DNA from: JAKEGK01 sp036507695 | GTDB lineage: Bacteria > Pseudomonadota > Gammaproteobacteria > SZUA-152 | Reading direction: 5' to 3' | DNA length: 24,360 nt | Assembly (NCBI GenBank): GCA_036507695.1 | Contig: DATCIR010000239.1 | Location: 1 to 24,360, forward strand | Part shown: positions 15,119 to 22,522 of the stretch, piece by piece | Position numbering within the stretch: the first letter of the stretch is position 1 | Layout of the letters: the number at the start of each line of letters is the position of its first letter | Program-made: the position numbers and the translations under genes | Notes under the pieces: model-generated | The model's database searches: none | What the model was told of the DNA's origin: nothing | What the model saw: only the letters and a program-made list of their open reading frames with translations

Positions 15119-16863
15119 GCTTCGAGCCACTCCTGCAGGTTGGTAATGTCATGGATATCGACCCGGCGCAGCGCATCGTGTGGACAGGAACGTTCACAGG
15201 CCGGCGCCACCATTTGTCCCTCGCACAAATCGCACTTGGTGGCTTTAACAATCGGGCTGTTCTGCTCGTCCAGCACAATGGAACCTTTGCGGTCGCGAAT
15301 CATCACCATGCGGATGTTGTTATAGGGACAACTGTTGGCGCAGGTTGCGCAACCAATACAGGTGTCGTCATTGATAATCACCTGGCCGGTAGGATTGCGA
15401 TGAATCGCGCCGGTCGGGCAGCCGATCATGCACAACGGGTCAGAGCAATGCATGCAGGCATTGGCGATCATGAATTTGTCGTTCCGCAAGCCGTGCCGGA
15501 TAAAGCGCGGGTTGTTTTCGTGCGCCATGGCGCAGGCCCGCACGCAATCGTCACAGTTGGTGCAACGGTCGGTATTGATCATCATGGTTTTGGTGCCGTT
15601 AATGAAGCGCCGTTCCACAAAAAACTCCAGCAACGCCGATTCGCGATTCAATAACTCATCGGCAACCACCGACTGCTGGTTTTGCAGGTTGACGACGCTG
15701 GCGAGTTCGGCGGCCTGCAGCGCCTGCGCATCACAAAACGGCACAATATGTTTTTCAAACACCGGCGCCGGGATGCGCAGCACGTCGGTATAACCCAGGG
15801 CCCGCAAGGAGTATTCATAGTTGCGTTTGTTGGGATTGCTGAGATTGTGCATCAGCACATTGATGCCAATAACGTCGCCGGCGCGCATATAATCCAGGGT
15901 TTGCTGCTGCTTGTGATATTTGCGCGATACCCTGGCGAAACCGGAACGGATTAATATCAGGCCATTGGCATATTCACCTTCTTCGATGATCAGCGGTTCA
16001 TCCCGGATACGTTCAGCGGCGGTTTTAGCATCCAGATTCTTGAAACTGGTATTCCAATCACTTTTACCAAAACTTTCAAAAACGGCGGCGGCGATGATGG
16101 CATTAATATGTTCGTCGGGGATTTTTTGAAATAGAGAGAACGTCCGCAGATGTTGTTTCAAGCTGCGCTCGCGGTATTGCTCTTCGAGCTGTTGCCGGAA
16201 CGGCTTGCTGTAGTTCATCAGGTCGCGCAACCCCTGCCATTTGATTTCCAATAACCGGCAATCGGTTTCGGCGACAATCGTGGCGCTGCGCGCGGAGCGC
16301 CGGATCGCGGATGCTTCTTCGAACAGCGTGCCTGTTTCGATGGCTTGAGGCGTGATCTTTTGCTGGCCGGCAATTTTCGCCGCGTCTTTTAACACCACCG
16401 GCCCGCGCGCCTGCCGCAGATTCTGCTGATAGTCCCGGGAATAACGGCTGACATCACGCACTTCCGGCAGCCCGGGGTTGCTCCAGCGCTGCTTGAACAG
16501 CTCCAACAGCGAACGTTGGCTGCGTTTGGCTCGGCCCAGCCTGGCATCCTCGATATCGTAAAGCGGCAGCGCCTTGCCGGATAACATCAGGAACGCGGAA
16601 CCGCCATAGTCACCCTGCCGGACGATAATTTCATCGGCCTTATAGTCATTGATGCGGGTTTCGTGCAGCAGGATATCCTTGAGCCCTTTCAAGGCCGCCG
16701 GATCATTGGCATCCTTGGCTTTTGCCAGTTTCTCCTTCGCGATCGACTGAAACGGCTCCAGCGTTAACAGCGCGTCGACCTGCTGTAACGTCATGTCTTC
16801 GCTAAACGCCCGGTCCCACTTTTTCGGGCGGGTTATTATCGTGGTTTTATGATCGTCCGGCAT
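15115..16863 (-). CDS. Cyclic-nucleotide-binding-fold protein with four [4Fe-4S] sites
   Basis: The 582-residue protein lacks a signal peptide and should be cytoplasmic. Two cyclic-nucleotide-binding (CAP-like) folds are suggested at about 70-215 and 235-375. The first has a phosphate-binding-cassette-like stretch, GTLFEEASAIRRSARSAT at 178-195; it also carries an insertion (about 105-170). The second lacks the usual arginine cassette. Residues about 420-565 resemble DmsB/NrfC-type ferredoxin subunits with four cysteine groups: 434/437/440/444, 470/473/478/482, 502/505/508/512 and 544/547/556/560. That is 16 ligands, enough for four [4Fe-4S] clusters. Its last bases overlap the cytochrome b gene. 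The likely role is a cytoplasmic electron relay to the membrane cytochrome, gated by a nucleotide or other ligand. Ligand binding is inferred and no strong ribosome site is seen. Confidence 0.88.
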   Translation of the reverse strand: MPDDHKTTIITRPKKWDRAFSEDMTLQQVDALLTLEPFQSIAKEKLAKAKDANDPAALKGLKDILLHETRINDYKADEIIVRQGDYGGSAFLMLSGKALPLYDIEDARLGRAKRSQRSLLELFKQRWSNPGLPEVRDVSRYSRDYQQNLRQARGPVVLKDAAKIAGQQKITPQAIETGTLFEEASAIRRSARSATIVAETDCRLLEIKWQGLRDLMNYSKPFRQQLEEQYRERSLKQHLRTFSLFQKIPDEHINAIIAAAVFESFGKSDWNTSFKNLDAKTAAERIRDEPLIIEEGEYANGLILIRSGFARVSRKYHKQQQTLDYMRAGDVIGINVLMHNLSNPNKRNYEYSLRALGYTDVLRIPAPVFEKHIVPFCDAQALQAAELASVVNLQNQQSVVADELLNRESALLEFFVERRFINGTKTMMINTDRCTNCDDCVRACAMAHENNPRFIRHGLRNDKFMIANACMHCSDPLCMIGCPTGAIHRNPTGQVIINDDTCIGCATCANSCPYNNIRMVMIRDRKGSIVLDEQNSPIVKATKCDLCEGQMVAPACERSCPHDALRRVDIHDITNLQEWLEA

Positions 16864-16900
16864 AGTACCCGTTTAAGTGATTCAACTGTTGAAGAACTAA

Positions 16901-17080
16901 TAATGGTTAATCGTAACTACTCACCCCGTGCAGCATAGGTTAAAGCGGTGCCGGTGTCTCCTGCCGGGGGCGTCTGCGGCCAGGGATGGCCGCAGTCGAG
17001 CCTACAGGGACGTACTTGTGGCGTCCCCCGGCAGGAGACACCGGCGCCGCCTACGGGTGAGTAGTTACTAATGGTTAATC
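16901..17080. mobile_element. 156-bp MITE-like element with 12-bp target duplication
   Basis: The element proper is 16913-17068. It begins gtaactactcaccc and ends with the exact reverse complement apart from one shifted base, giving 13- to 14-bp terminal inverted repeats. Inside is a second long inverted pair around ccggtgtctcctgccggggg, and a central hairpin with arms ctgcggcca and tggccgcag around GGGA. The 12-mer taatggttaatc flanks it exactly on both sides (16901-16912 and 17069-17080), as expected for target duplication. There is no room for a transposase, so it would move in trans. The right duplication contains the TAA stop of the tetraheme cytochrome gene, so that gene end was restored. 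Without the insertion the gap between the two genes would be about 43 bases. Confidence 0.85.
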
Positions 17081-19033
17081 ATGAATAAATTTTCTGCCTT
17101 CCCATTGCAGCTTGCCATTACTCACCGCATCGATGGTGGACAAGGTTGCCTGGAACTGCTGCACGTCGAGCGCGAATTTCTGCGCGGCCTGTTCGTCGCA
17201 CACGTCCGCGACTCCCGCGATCTGCTTCTTTAACAGGGATTCGGCGTCCGCATCGGCGACGGCCACCGCATAAAACCATTCAATGCCCTTGCTGTCATCC
17301 AGCCCCATCACCAGGGCTTGTTTGCCGGAGCTTTGCGGAATATGGATACGCTGGTTTTTAGCGATGGTGTTGGAGCCGACACCCATTGCATTGCAAGTAT
17401 TAGGCAACAACTGTACCAGCTTGCCATCCGCCGTCTGGTTGAATACATAGAGCATGGCGCCGTTAGCGGCGGTATAGCGCAACGACAAGCAATCCGCATT
17501 GGTCAGCCGGTCGCTTTCCGCCACGTTCTTTTCACCGAGCATCCAGGGATTATTGGTATTGCAAAGTTTTTGGCTCTTTGGCGCGACGATCTCAAACGCC
17601 TTGATCAGCTTTAACGCGGCTTCGGCTTTTTCCTGCGTGACAGGGCGCGCGGCGGGCGGCGTGACTTTGGCGATTTGCTCTGGCTGTGGTTCGGCTTTTT
17701 CCCGTGCGGCAGGGGCCGCCGCGGCAACAACCGCTGTTGCCGCTTCGACCGCCGGCGCGGGTTGTGGTAACGATTGCGGTAACGATTGTGGTAACGATTG
17801 TGGTAACGATTGTGGTAACGATTGCGGTGCGGGTGCCGGCGGGGATTGTGGCGCGGGTTTGGCCTCAAGCTTAGGTTCCGTTTTTATTGCCGGAGCCGGC
17901 GCGGCCGGTGCGGGTTGGGGCGCCGGCTTGGACTCTGCTTGGGGCGCCGGTTTCGGCTCTGGTTTTGCGGCGGCAACCACCGCCGGTTTTGCCGCCGGCG
18001 CTGCCGGTGCGGCGGCGCCGCCACTGGCGACCTTGGCGCTGCCGGCATCCACTTCATTGCGGTTATCCAGCGCCGCGAAGGCGCCGCCATCCGAGGCGCT
18101 GGAAAAACGTTGCGCGGCGTCGGCGACCTGTTGCGCCACGCCGGAAAGGTCCGCGCCGCCGGGGTTAAACGCGGACTTGCTGGCGGCGGCGACTATTTTC
18201 GCGACGTCCGTGTCCTTGACCTTGTTGTTAATATCCTGCAGGTTGGCCAGCGCTTTCAAACTGCGCTGGCGCATTTCATCGGTAAAGCGCCGCCCCGCAT
18301 TCTTGGCGTTTGCCAGGGCTTTAGCGCTGAGCTCCAGCTCCACCGCGTAACCGATCACCTGCATTTTGCGTTTTTCTTCCGGCGTGGCTTCCGGGCCATG
18401 GCGAATATCGCCCTGAGTGCGTTTCACAAAATTAAATTTGCTGCCCGCCGCGTGTTTGGTGTCATTCACCAGTTTCTCGTTGGGCACAATATGGCAACTG
18501 TAACAATTTTTGGCGAAGCCGTAGATGTTACCGGGATAGATCATGCCGGCTTTATCCTGCTTGGCGTGCCGTTCCTTGCGATGCTCCGGCGCTTCGAATT
18601 GCTTTTTTACGCCTTTGCCGCCGAATTCATTATGCAGCTCCAGCCAATCCGCCGCGGGACCGTGGCAGGATTCGCAGGATACGCCGGACACAGCCTTGGG
18701 CTGGCCCTTATCTTCGGCCAGCGTAAAATGACAACCGGCGCACAGCGGGTCTTTTTTAATGGCCTTGGGATTCACTCCCATTTTTTCCGCGATTTCCTTG
18801 GCTTCGGGTTTTTTGGTCAGCTCGCTGAAGGTTTTGAAATGTTCGCTCTTTTCCCAGACTTCCACCTGCTTTTCATGGCATTTGACGCAGCCCTTATAAG
18901 TTTTGACCTTGTTATAGTCCCATTCCGCACCGGCCGATTGCGCGGTGACCGCCAGTAAAATAAAAAACAGTCCGTGTAAAATACCGTTGTGATGGTTTCT
19001 GTTTTTGTTTCTGTCTTTGCACATGTCAAGCAT
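17075..19033 (-). CDS. Tetraheme cytochrome c (c554-like) fused to a four-cysteine DUF4384-like domain
   Basis: The 652-residue protein has a signal peptide (about 18-36). Four CXXCH heme motifs start at residues 49, 98, 120 and 177, in the spacing style of cytochrome c554-like tetraheme proteins (first motif GCVKCHEKQVEVW, third SCESCHGP). A helical part (about 215-300) and a long Ala/Pro/Lys-rich linker (about 320-465) follow, including a five-fold QSLP repeat. The last about 170 residues match the C-terminal domain of the protein at 3004-3804, keeping all four cysteines and the EWFYAVAV block. The heme domain would be periplasmic, with the second domain reaching out on a flexible arm. The gene lies 34 bases after the reductase gene. 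GGGA 11 bases before the ATG weakly supports the start; another ATG lies three codons later. Confidence 0.87.
   Translation of the reverse strand: MLDMCKDRNKNRNHHNGILHGLFFILLAVTAQSAGAEWDYNKVKTYKGCVKCHEKQVEVWEKSEHFKTFSELTKKPEAKEIAEKMGVNPKAIKKDPLCAGCHFTLAEDKGQPKAVSGVSCESCHGPAADWLELHNEFGGKGVKKQFEAPEHRKERHAKQDKAGMIYPGNIYGFAKNCYSCHIVPNEKLVNDTKHAAGSKFNFVKRTQGDIRHGPEATPEEKRKMQVIGYAVELELSAKALANAKNAGRRFTDEMRQRSLKALANLQDINNKVKDTDVAKIVAAASKSAFNPGGADLSGVAQQVADAAQRFSSASDGGAFAALDNRNEVDAGSAKVASGGAAAPAAPAAKPAVVAAAKPEPKPAPQAESKPAPQPAPAAPAPAIKTEPKLEAKPAPQSPPAPAPQSLPQSLPQSLPQSLPQSLPQPAPAVEAATAVVAAAAPAAREKAEPQPEQIAKVTPPAARPVTQEKAEAALKLIKAFEIVAPKSQKLCNTNNPWMLGEKNVAESDRLTNADCLSLRYTAANGAMLYVFNQTADGKLVQLLPNTCNAMGVGSNTIAKNQRIHIPQSSGKQALVMGLDDSKGIEWFYAVAVADADAESLLKKQIAGVADVCDEQAAQKFALDVQQFQATLSTIDAVSNGKLQWEGRKFIHD
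17766..17825. repeat. 12-bp tandem repeat, five units, in the cytochrome linker
   Basis: Five units of ggtaacgattg followed by t or c run from 17766 to 17825 on the plus strand. On the coding (minus) strand each unit encodes four residues, giving a QSLP repeat in the flexible linker of the tetraheme cytochrome. The 12-bp period keeps the frame, so unit number can vary by slippage without breaking the gene. Confidence 0.9.
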
Positions 19034-19067
19034 AGTGATTCATTCCCGATGATGAAGCGCTCCACTG

Positions 19068-20480
19068 TTACGCTTCTAATGAAATATTGCCGATGGGCAC
19101 ACAACAACAGGGCAAACAACTGCCGGCTTCGAATTCGAATCCGGGCTTGCCTCCCGGATATTCCACTGCGCCGGACAACAACAGTGTCATGCAGCTGCCG
19201 CAATTACCCATACGGCAACCCGAAGGTAACTCCACGCCCTTGTCCTCGGCAAATGTAAGCAGGTTTTCATGTTCTCCGGTCCATGCAAAGGTTTCGCCTT
19301 CCACCTGGAATTCCACTGCGGCTTTCGGCGCATCGGCCTTGGGCTTGGATTTTTTCGGCACGCTGGCCGGTCCAAACGCTTCCAGGTGTACATGTTTGTC
19401 AGGCACCCCCCACGCAGCCAGTCCTTCCGTGATGGATTTCATCATCGGCGGCGGACCGCACATGTAAAATTCAAAATTGCTGGAGGGCAATACTTTTTTA
19501 AACAAGTCCACCGATACCCGTTCCTGGGAATGGTAATCAAGCCCTTCCCGGTCGGTATCCAGCGGCCGGCTGTAACACACCATTAGATGGACATTGGGGT
19601 GATTCCGGGCGATATTTTCCAAATGTTCCTTCATGGCGTGCTGTTCGCTGTTGATGACGCCGTAAAAAAACCAGACCTGCCGCGTCGAACCCGTCTCGAT
19701 CAAGGTATTTAACATGCTGAGCACGGGGGTGATGCCCACGCCGCCGGCGATCAGCACCGAATCGGTATTGCGCGCGGCATCCAGATAAAAATTGCCCGAC
19801 GGCGCCCGCACATCGAGGAAATCACCCACTTTCAGTTGATCATGAAAATAATTGGACGATATACCCGGCGGCAGTTCCGGTTTATCGGGTGGCGCCGGCA
19901 CGCGTTTGATGGAGACGCGGTAAAAGTCCCCGTGATAGCTGTCGGAGAGGGAATAACAGCGCACGACGGACTTGGCCTGGCCGGGCACATGGTCCAGGCG
20001 GAACGCGAGATGTTGTCCGGGTTTAAACCGGGGTATTGGCCCGCGGTCGTAGGGTTTCAGATAAAACGACACAATGGAGTGGTCGGGGCATTCACTGATC
20101 CGCTTGTCAATGACGAACTGACGAAACCCCTTCCATTTGTTTTCGTGATGTTGATCTTCCAGATTGGAGATCACGCTTTGCAACTGCTGTTGCCATTTGT
20201 CGGCCTGGGGATTTTCCACAACGCGGCTGGTCTTGGGGCGCGCGTTGACAAAGTTGACGATTAAACTCAGTAAATACGCTGCGCCAAACAACACCGCCCA
20301 GAGAATGCCGGATTTGAGCATGACGATACCGGTGATCTGGGCGCCGGCGATGACCAGGGGGCCGGTAACTATTTTGCTGTAAGCCCACAGCACAACATGC
20401 CCCGCTAGCGAACCCATGGCGCCAGCGGTTATTAATCCAACAAATGTAGACCGACGAGTTTCCAGCGCGGTAGCGTTCAT
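19068..20480 (-). CDS. Membrane-anchored FAD/NAD(P)H oxidoreductase with C-terminal [2Fe-2S] ferredoxin domain
   Basis: The 470-residue protein begins with two to three membrane helices (about 12-36 and 42-77). A ferredoxin-reductase-type core follows: FAD-binding RCYSLSD at 174-180, a second flavin region ending near APSGNF (226-231), pyridine-nucleotide-binding LIAGGVGITP at 243-252, and FYMCGPPPM at 338-346. Residues about 388-470 are a plant-type ferredoxin domain with Cys422, Cys427, Cys430 and most likely Cys458 as cluster ligands. Cys455, 459 and 460 are extra. It would pass electrons from NAD(P)H through FAD and [2Fe-2S] to a partner at the cytoplasmic face, and also resembles phenol-hydroxylase-type reductases. 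It is the first gene of the minus-strand electron-transfer operon, divergent from the pentaheme gene. The ribosome site is weak (GAGGG, 14 bases upstream). Confidence 0.9.
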   Translation of the reverse strand: MNATALETRRSTFVGLITAGAMGSLAGHVVLWAYSKIVTGPLVIAGAQITGIVMLKSGILWAVLFGAAYLLSLIVNFVNARPKTSRVVENPQADKWQQQLQSVISNLEDQHHENKWKGFRQFVIDKRISECPDHSIVSFYLKPYDRGPIPRFKPGQHLAFRLDHVPGQAKSVVRCYSLSDSYHGDFYRVSIKRVPAPPDKPELPPGISSNYFHDQLKVGDFLDVRAPSGNFYLDAARNTDSVLIAGGVGITPVLSMLNTLIETGSTRQVWFFYGVINSEQHAMKEHLENIARNHPNVHLMVCYSRPLDTDREGLDYHSQERVSVDLFKKVLPSSNFEFYMCGPPPMMKSITEGLAAWGVPDKHVHLEAFGPASVPKKSKPKADAPKAAVEFQVEGETFAWTGEHENLLTFAEDKGVELPSGCRMGNCGSCMTLLLSGAVEYPGGKPGFEFEAGSCLPCCCVPIGNISLEA

Positions 20481-20511
20481 TTTTTTATTGATGTCCCTCT
20501 AACTTCGGCGT

Positions 20512-20549
20512 AATGCAAAAAGCATTGTGGGCTGACATTTCAGCCTCAC
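20512..20549. promoter_or_regulatory. Hairpin-forming leader region of the reductase gene
   Basis: Two small inverted repeats lie side by side, 32 bases upstream of the minus-strand reductase start. One is aatgc and gcatt around aaaaa (20512-20526). The other is gtgggctg and cagcctcac around acattt, with one bulged base (20527-20549). They may fold in the reductase mRNA leader or serve as protein-binding sites. Neither is followed by a T-run suited to a terminator. Confidence 0.35.
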
Positions 20550-20563
20550 ACAGAAACAGTAGA

Positions 20564-20581
20564 ATTGTCGGACAATGTCCG
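20564..20581. promoter_or_regulatory. Candidate operator: overlapping TGTC/GACA palindromes
   Basis: Two palindromes overlap in the gap between the divergent reductase and pentaheme genes. attgtc and gacaat around g occupy 20564-20576; cggaca and tgtccg around a occupy 20569-20581. Together they make three alternating half-sites, TGTC-GACA-TGTC. A central position between two divergent redox genes suits a shared regulator. The regulator cannot be named from the sequence. Confidence 0.5.
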
Positions 20582-20608
20582 GGTAAATTTACAGTAATTT
20601 GCCGGATT

Positions 20609-20623
20609 GACGATATAATCGTC
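20609..20623 (+). promoter_or_regulatory. Consensus -10 box inside a palindrome, upstream of the pentaheme gene
   Basis: TATAAT at 20614-20619 is a perfect -10 hexamer. It is embedded in the inverted repeat gacgat-ata-atcgtc (20609-20623). No good -35 is found at 16-18 bases: TTTACA at 20588-20593 is 20 bases away. An activator-dependent promoter is possible. The implied leader to the ATG at 20715 would be about 90 bases. GGAG at 20703-20706 is the ribosome site for that gene. Confidence 0.45.
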
Positions 20624-20714
20624 GTTCTTCAGCGCGTTATCCGGTAACAACAGAAATAATAGGCTATATATAAAGAACTAAAAAGAGAAGATCGCAATCT
20701 TTGGAGACCCCCTT

Positions 20715-22511
20715 ATGACTTTACGACAAAAAGCGCATCCGCTTTTGCAGCTATTTCATCGTGATACTCGCTCTGGAATTTCCGGTTTTTTGTTGTTTTT
20801 GTTGTCGCTGACCCTGCCGATAGCGAGTGAATCCAGCCTGGCGGCGGAAAAGGCGACCCCTGCCTCTGAAGGCGCTGCCGTGCACGCCACTGTTCTGCTG
20901 GAAGACGACTTCCCCAGCGCGTCGAAATGCGCCGCCTGTCACCAAAAAATTTACGATGAATGGAGCGCGTCGGCCCATGCTTATTCCGGCCTGTCGCCCA
21001 TGTTCCATAAATTTGAAAATGCGATTAACAGCCTGGCGCCGACCGTCAACAGTTTCTGCGTCCGCTGCCATCAAAGTGTCGGCACTACCCTGGGGGAACC
21101 GCGTGAAACGGATTTGTGGGACCGCACCCAGGTATCGCGTGAAGGCGTAACCTGTATTACCTGTCATCGTGTCAACACCGGATACGCCAAAGTGAACGGC
21201 GAACGCCGCATTAATCCGGGCAATATTTTTCAACCCGTTTACGGACCGACGGAAGCCAAGGAACTGCAAAAAGTCCTGGATAATCCCGGCCAATATAAGG
21301 TCTCCACCAACAATGAAGACATCGGCCAGAAAATTCATACCAAGGCCGTTAAATTTCCCCAGATCCGCCTATCCGAGTTTTGCATGTCCTGCCATCAGGT
21401 GGCGGTGAACCTGGGTATTAAACTGGAAGTGGTGTGGGATCAATACCGCGCATCGCCCGCGCATAAAGAAGGCGTCACCTGCCAGCAATGCCACATGGGA
21501 CGCGTTCCCGGCGTGCCTTCCGGTTTTGAGCGCGCACCCGTCGCCGTGGTGGACGGCAAGGCAATCGAAGCGGACCGCGATCATTACAATCATTCCTTTT
21601 ACGGGCCGGGTTATTCCATCGCGCATCCGGGTATCTTTCCGCATAACGCCAACGCCGGGGCATGGACCATCAAGCAATGGCTGACCTTTGATTACCGCGC
21701 CGGATGGGGTTCGCCGAAATTTGAAGAAAACGTGGCGGATGATTACCCGTTCCCGCCGGAATGGGAGGATATTTCCGACCGTGAAACGGCCTGGGAAATA
21801 ATCCAGGAAAATTTCGCCAAGCTGAAAATCCGGGACGAGCAGCGCAAACAGGTGATGGAGATGGGAACCCATGTCGATGGACCTTTCTTTGACGGCGCGC
21901 CTAAAGCCGGCAGCAGCTTGTCCTTTCATTATGTGATTGAAAATATCAACATCGGGCACAATGTGCCGTCCGGCTCGCTGGGCGCGCAACCGGAACTGTG
22001 GTTGAACGTGGCGCTCGCCGATCCCAGCGGCAAGCGGGTTTGGGAAAGCGGCTACGTAGACAGTAATGGCGACATGGCCGACCTGCATTCGCTGGACGTG
22101 CGCGCCGGCAAAATCAACCGTGACACGCAACTGTTCAACCTGCAGACCAAGTTCCTGACCACCAATGTCAAGGGCGCCGACCGGGAAATGTACCTGCCGG
22201 TGAATTTCGACGTGGACCAGCTGCCGTTCCTGCGGCCCGCGCAACAACCGGTGAGCGTCATGAACCATCCGCCGTTTGTGCGCATGGAAGGCCGAAGCAT
22301 TCCGCCGCTGGGTAAACGCAAGGCGGAATACACCGTACCCGCGTCCTTGCTGAAAGAGAAAGGCACTTACAAACTGGCGGTGCGCATGCGCAGCCGGGCG
22401 GAGCCGATTTATTTCATGAAGTTCGTCGGCGCGACCGCCGACATGGAACGGGCCATGAACGAAGGCATGGTCGACATACACCCTTACACTGTGGAATTCA
22501 CTGTTAAGTAA
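20715..22511 (+). CDS. Secreted pentaheme c-type cytochrome with C-terminal beta domain
   Basis: The 598-residue protein has a signal peptide (about 22-44). Five CXXCH motifs start at residues 72, 115, 147, 223 and 256, all in the first half. The first pair in the order KCAACHQKIYDEWSASAHA resembles cytochrome c554-type heme proteins. Additional His residues nearby can serve as distal ligands. From about 300 to 598 there are no heme motifs; this part looks beta-rich, with segments such as SSLSFHYVIENINIGHNVPS at about 407-426, and may be an Ig-like partner-binding domain. GGAG eight bases before the ATG supports the start. A porin gene follows after 11 bases, so the pair is likely co-expressed and may work together at the outer membrane. 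It is divergent from the reductase operon. Localisation beyond export is inferred. Confidence 0.88.
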   Translation: MTLRQKAHPLLQLFHRDTRSGISGFLLFLLSLTLPIASESSLAAEKATPASEGAAVHATVLLEDDFPSASKCAACHQKIYDEWSASAHAYSGLSPMFHKFENAINSLAPTVNSFCVRCHQSVGTTLGEPRETDLWDRTQVSREGVTCITCHRVNTGYAKVNGERRINPGNIFQPVYGPTEAKELQKVLDNPGQYKVSTNNEDIGQKIHTKAVKFPQIRLSEFCMSCHQVAVNLGIKLEVVWDQYRASPAHKEGVTCQQCHMGRVPGVPSGFERAPVAVVDGKAIEADRDHYNHSFYGPGYSIAHPGIFPHNANAGAWTIKQWLTFDYRAGWGSPKFEENVADDYPFPPEWEDISDRETAWEIIQENFAKLKIRDEQRKQVMEMGTHVDGPFFDGAPKAGSSLSFHYVIENINIGHNVPSGSLGAQPELWLNVALADPSGKRVWESGYVDSNGDMADLHSLDVRAGKINRDTQLFNLQTKFLTTNVKGADREMYLPVNFDVDQLPFLRPAQQPVSVMNHPPFVRMEGRSIPPLGKRKAEYTVPASLLKEKGTYKLAVRMRSRAEPIYFMKFVGATADMERAMNEGMVDIHPYTVEFTVK

Positions 22512-22522
22512 CAGGACCGAAC

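Noticed and set aside
1..17068. Composite transposon bounded by the two MITE ends
   Set aside because: No transposase lies between them, the operon crosses the right copy, and the 12-bp duplication flanks the single 156-bp element at 16913-17068, so that copy inserted on its own.
17766..17825. Tandem repeats as a possible CRISPR array
   Set aside because: Units are 12 bp without spacers and encode a regular QSLP linker in frame.
17822..18958. Long plus-strand open frame of 378 codons
   Set aside because: It lies antisense to the tetraheme cytochrome, which has a signal peptide, four heme motifs and a recognisable C-terminal domain. The antisense product is rich in Arg, Gly and Cys as expected for a GC-rich shadow frame.
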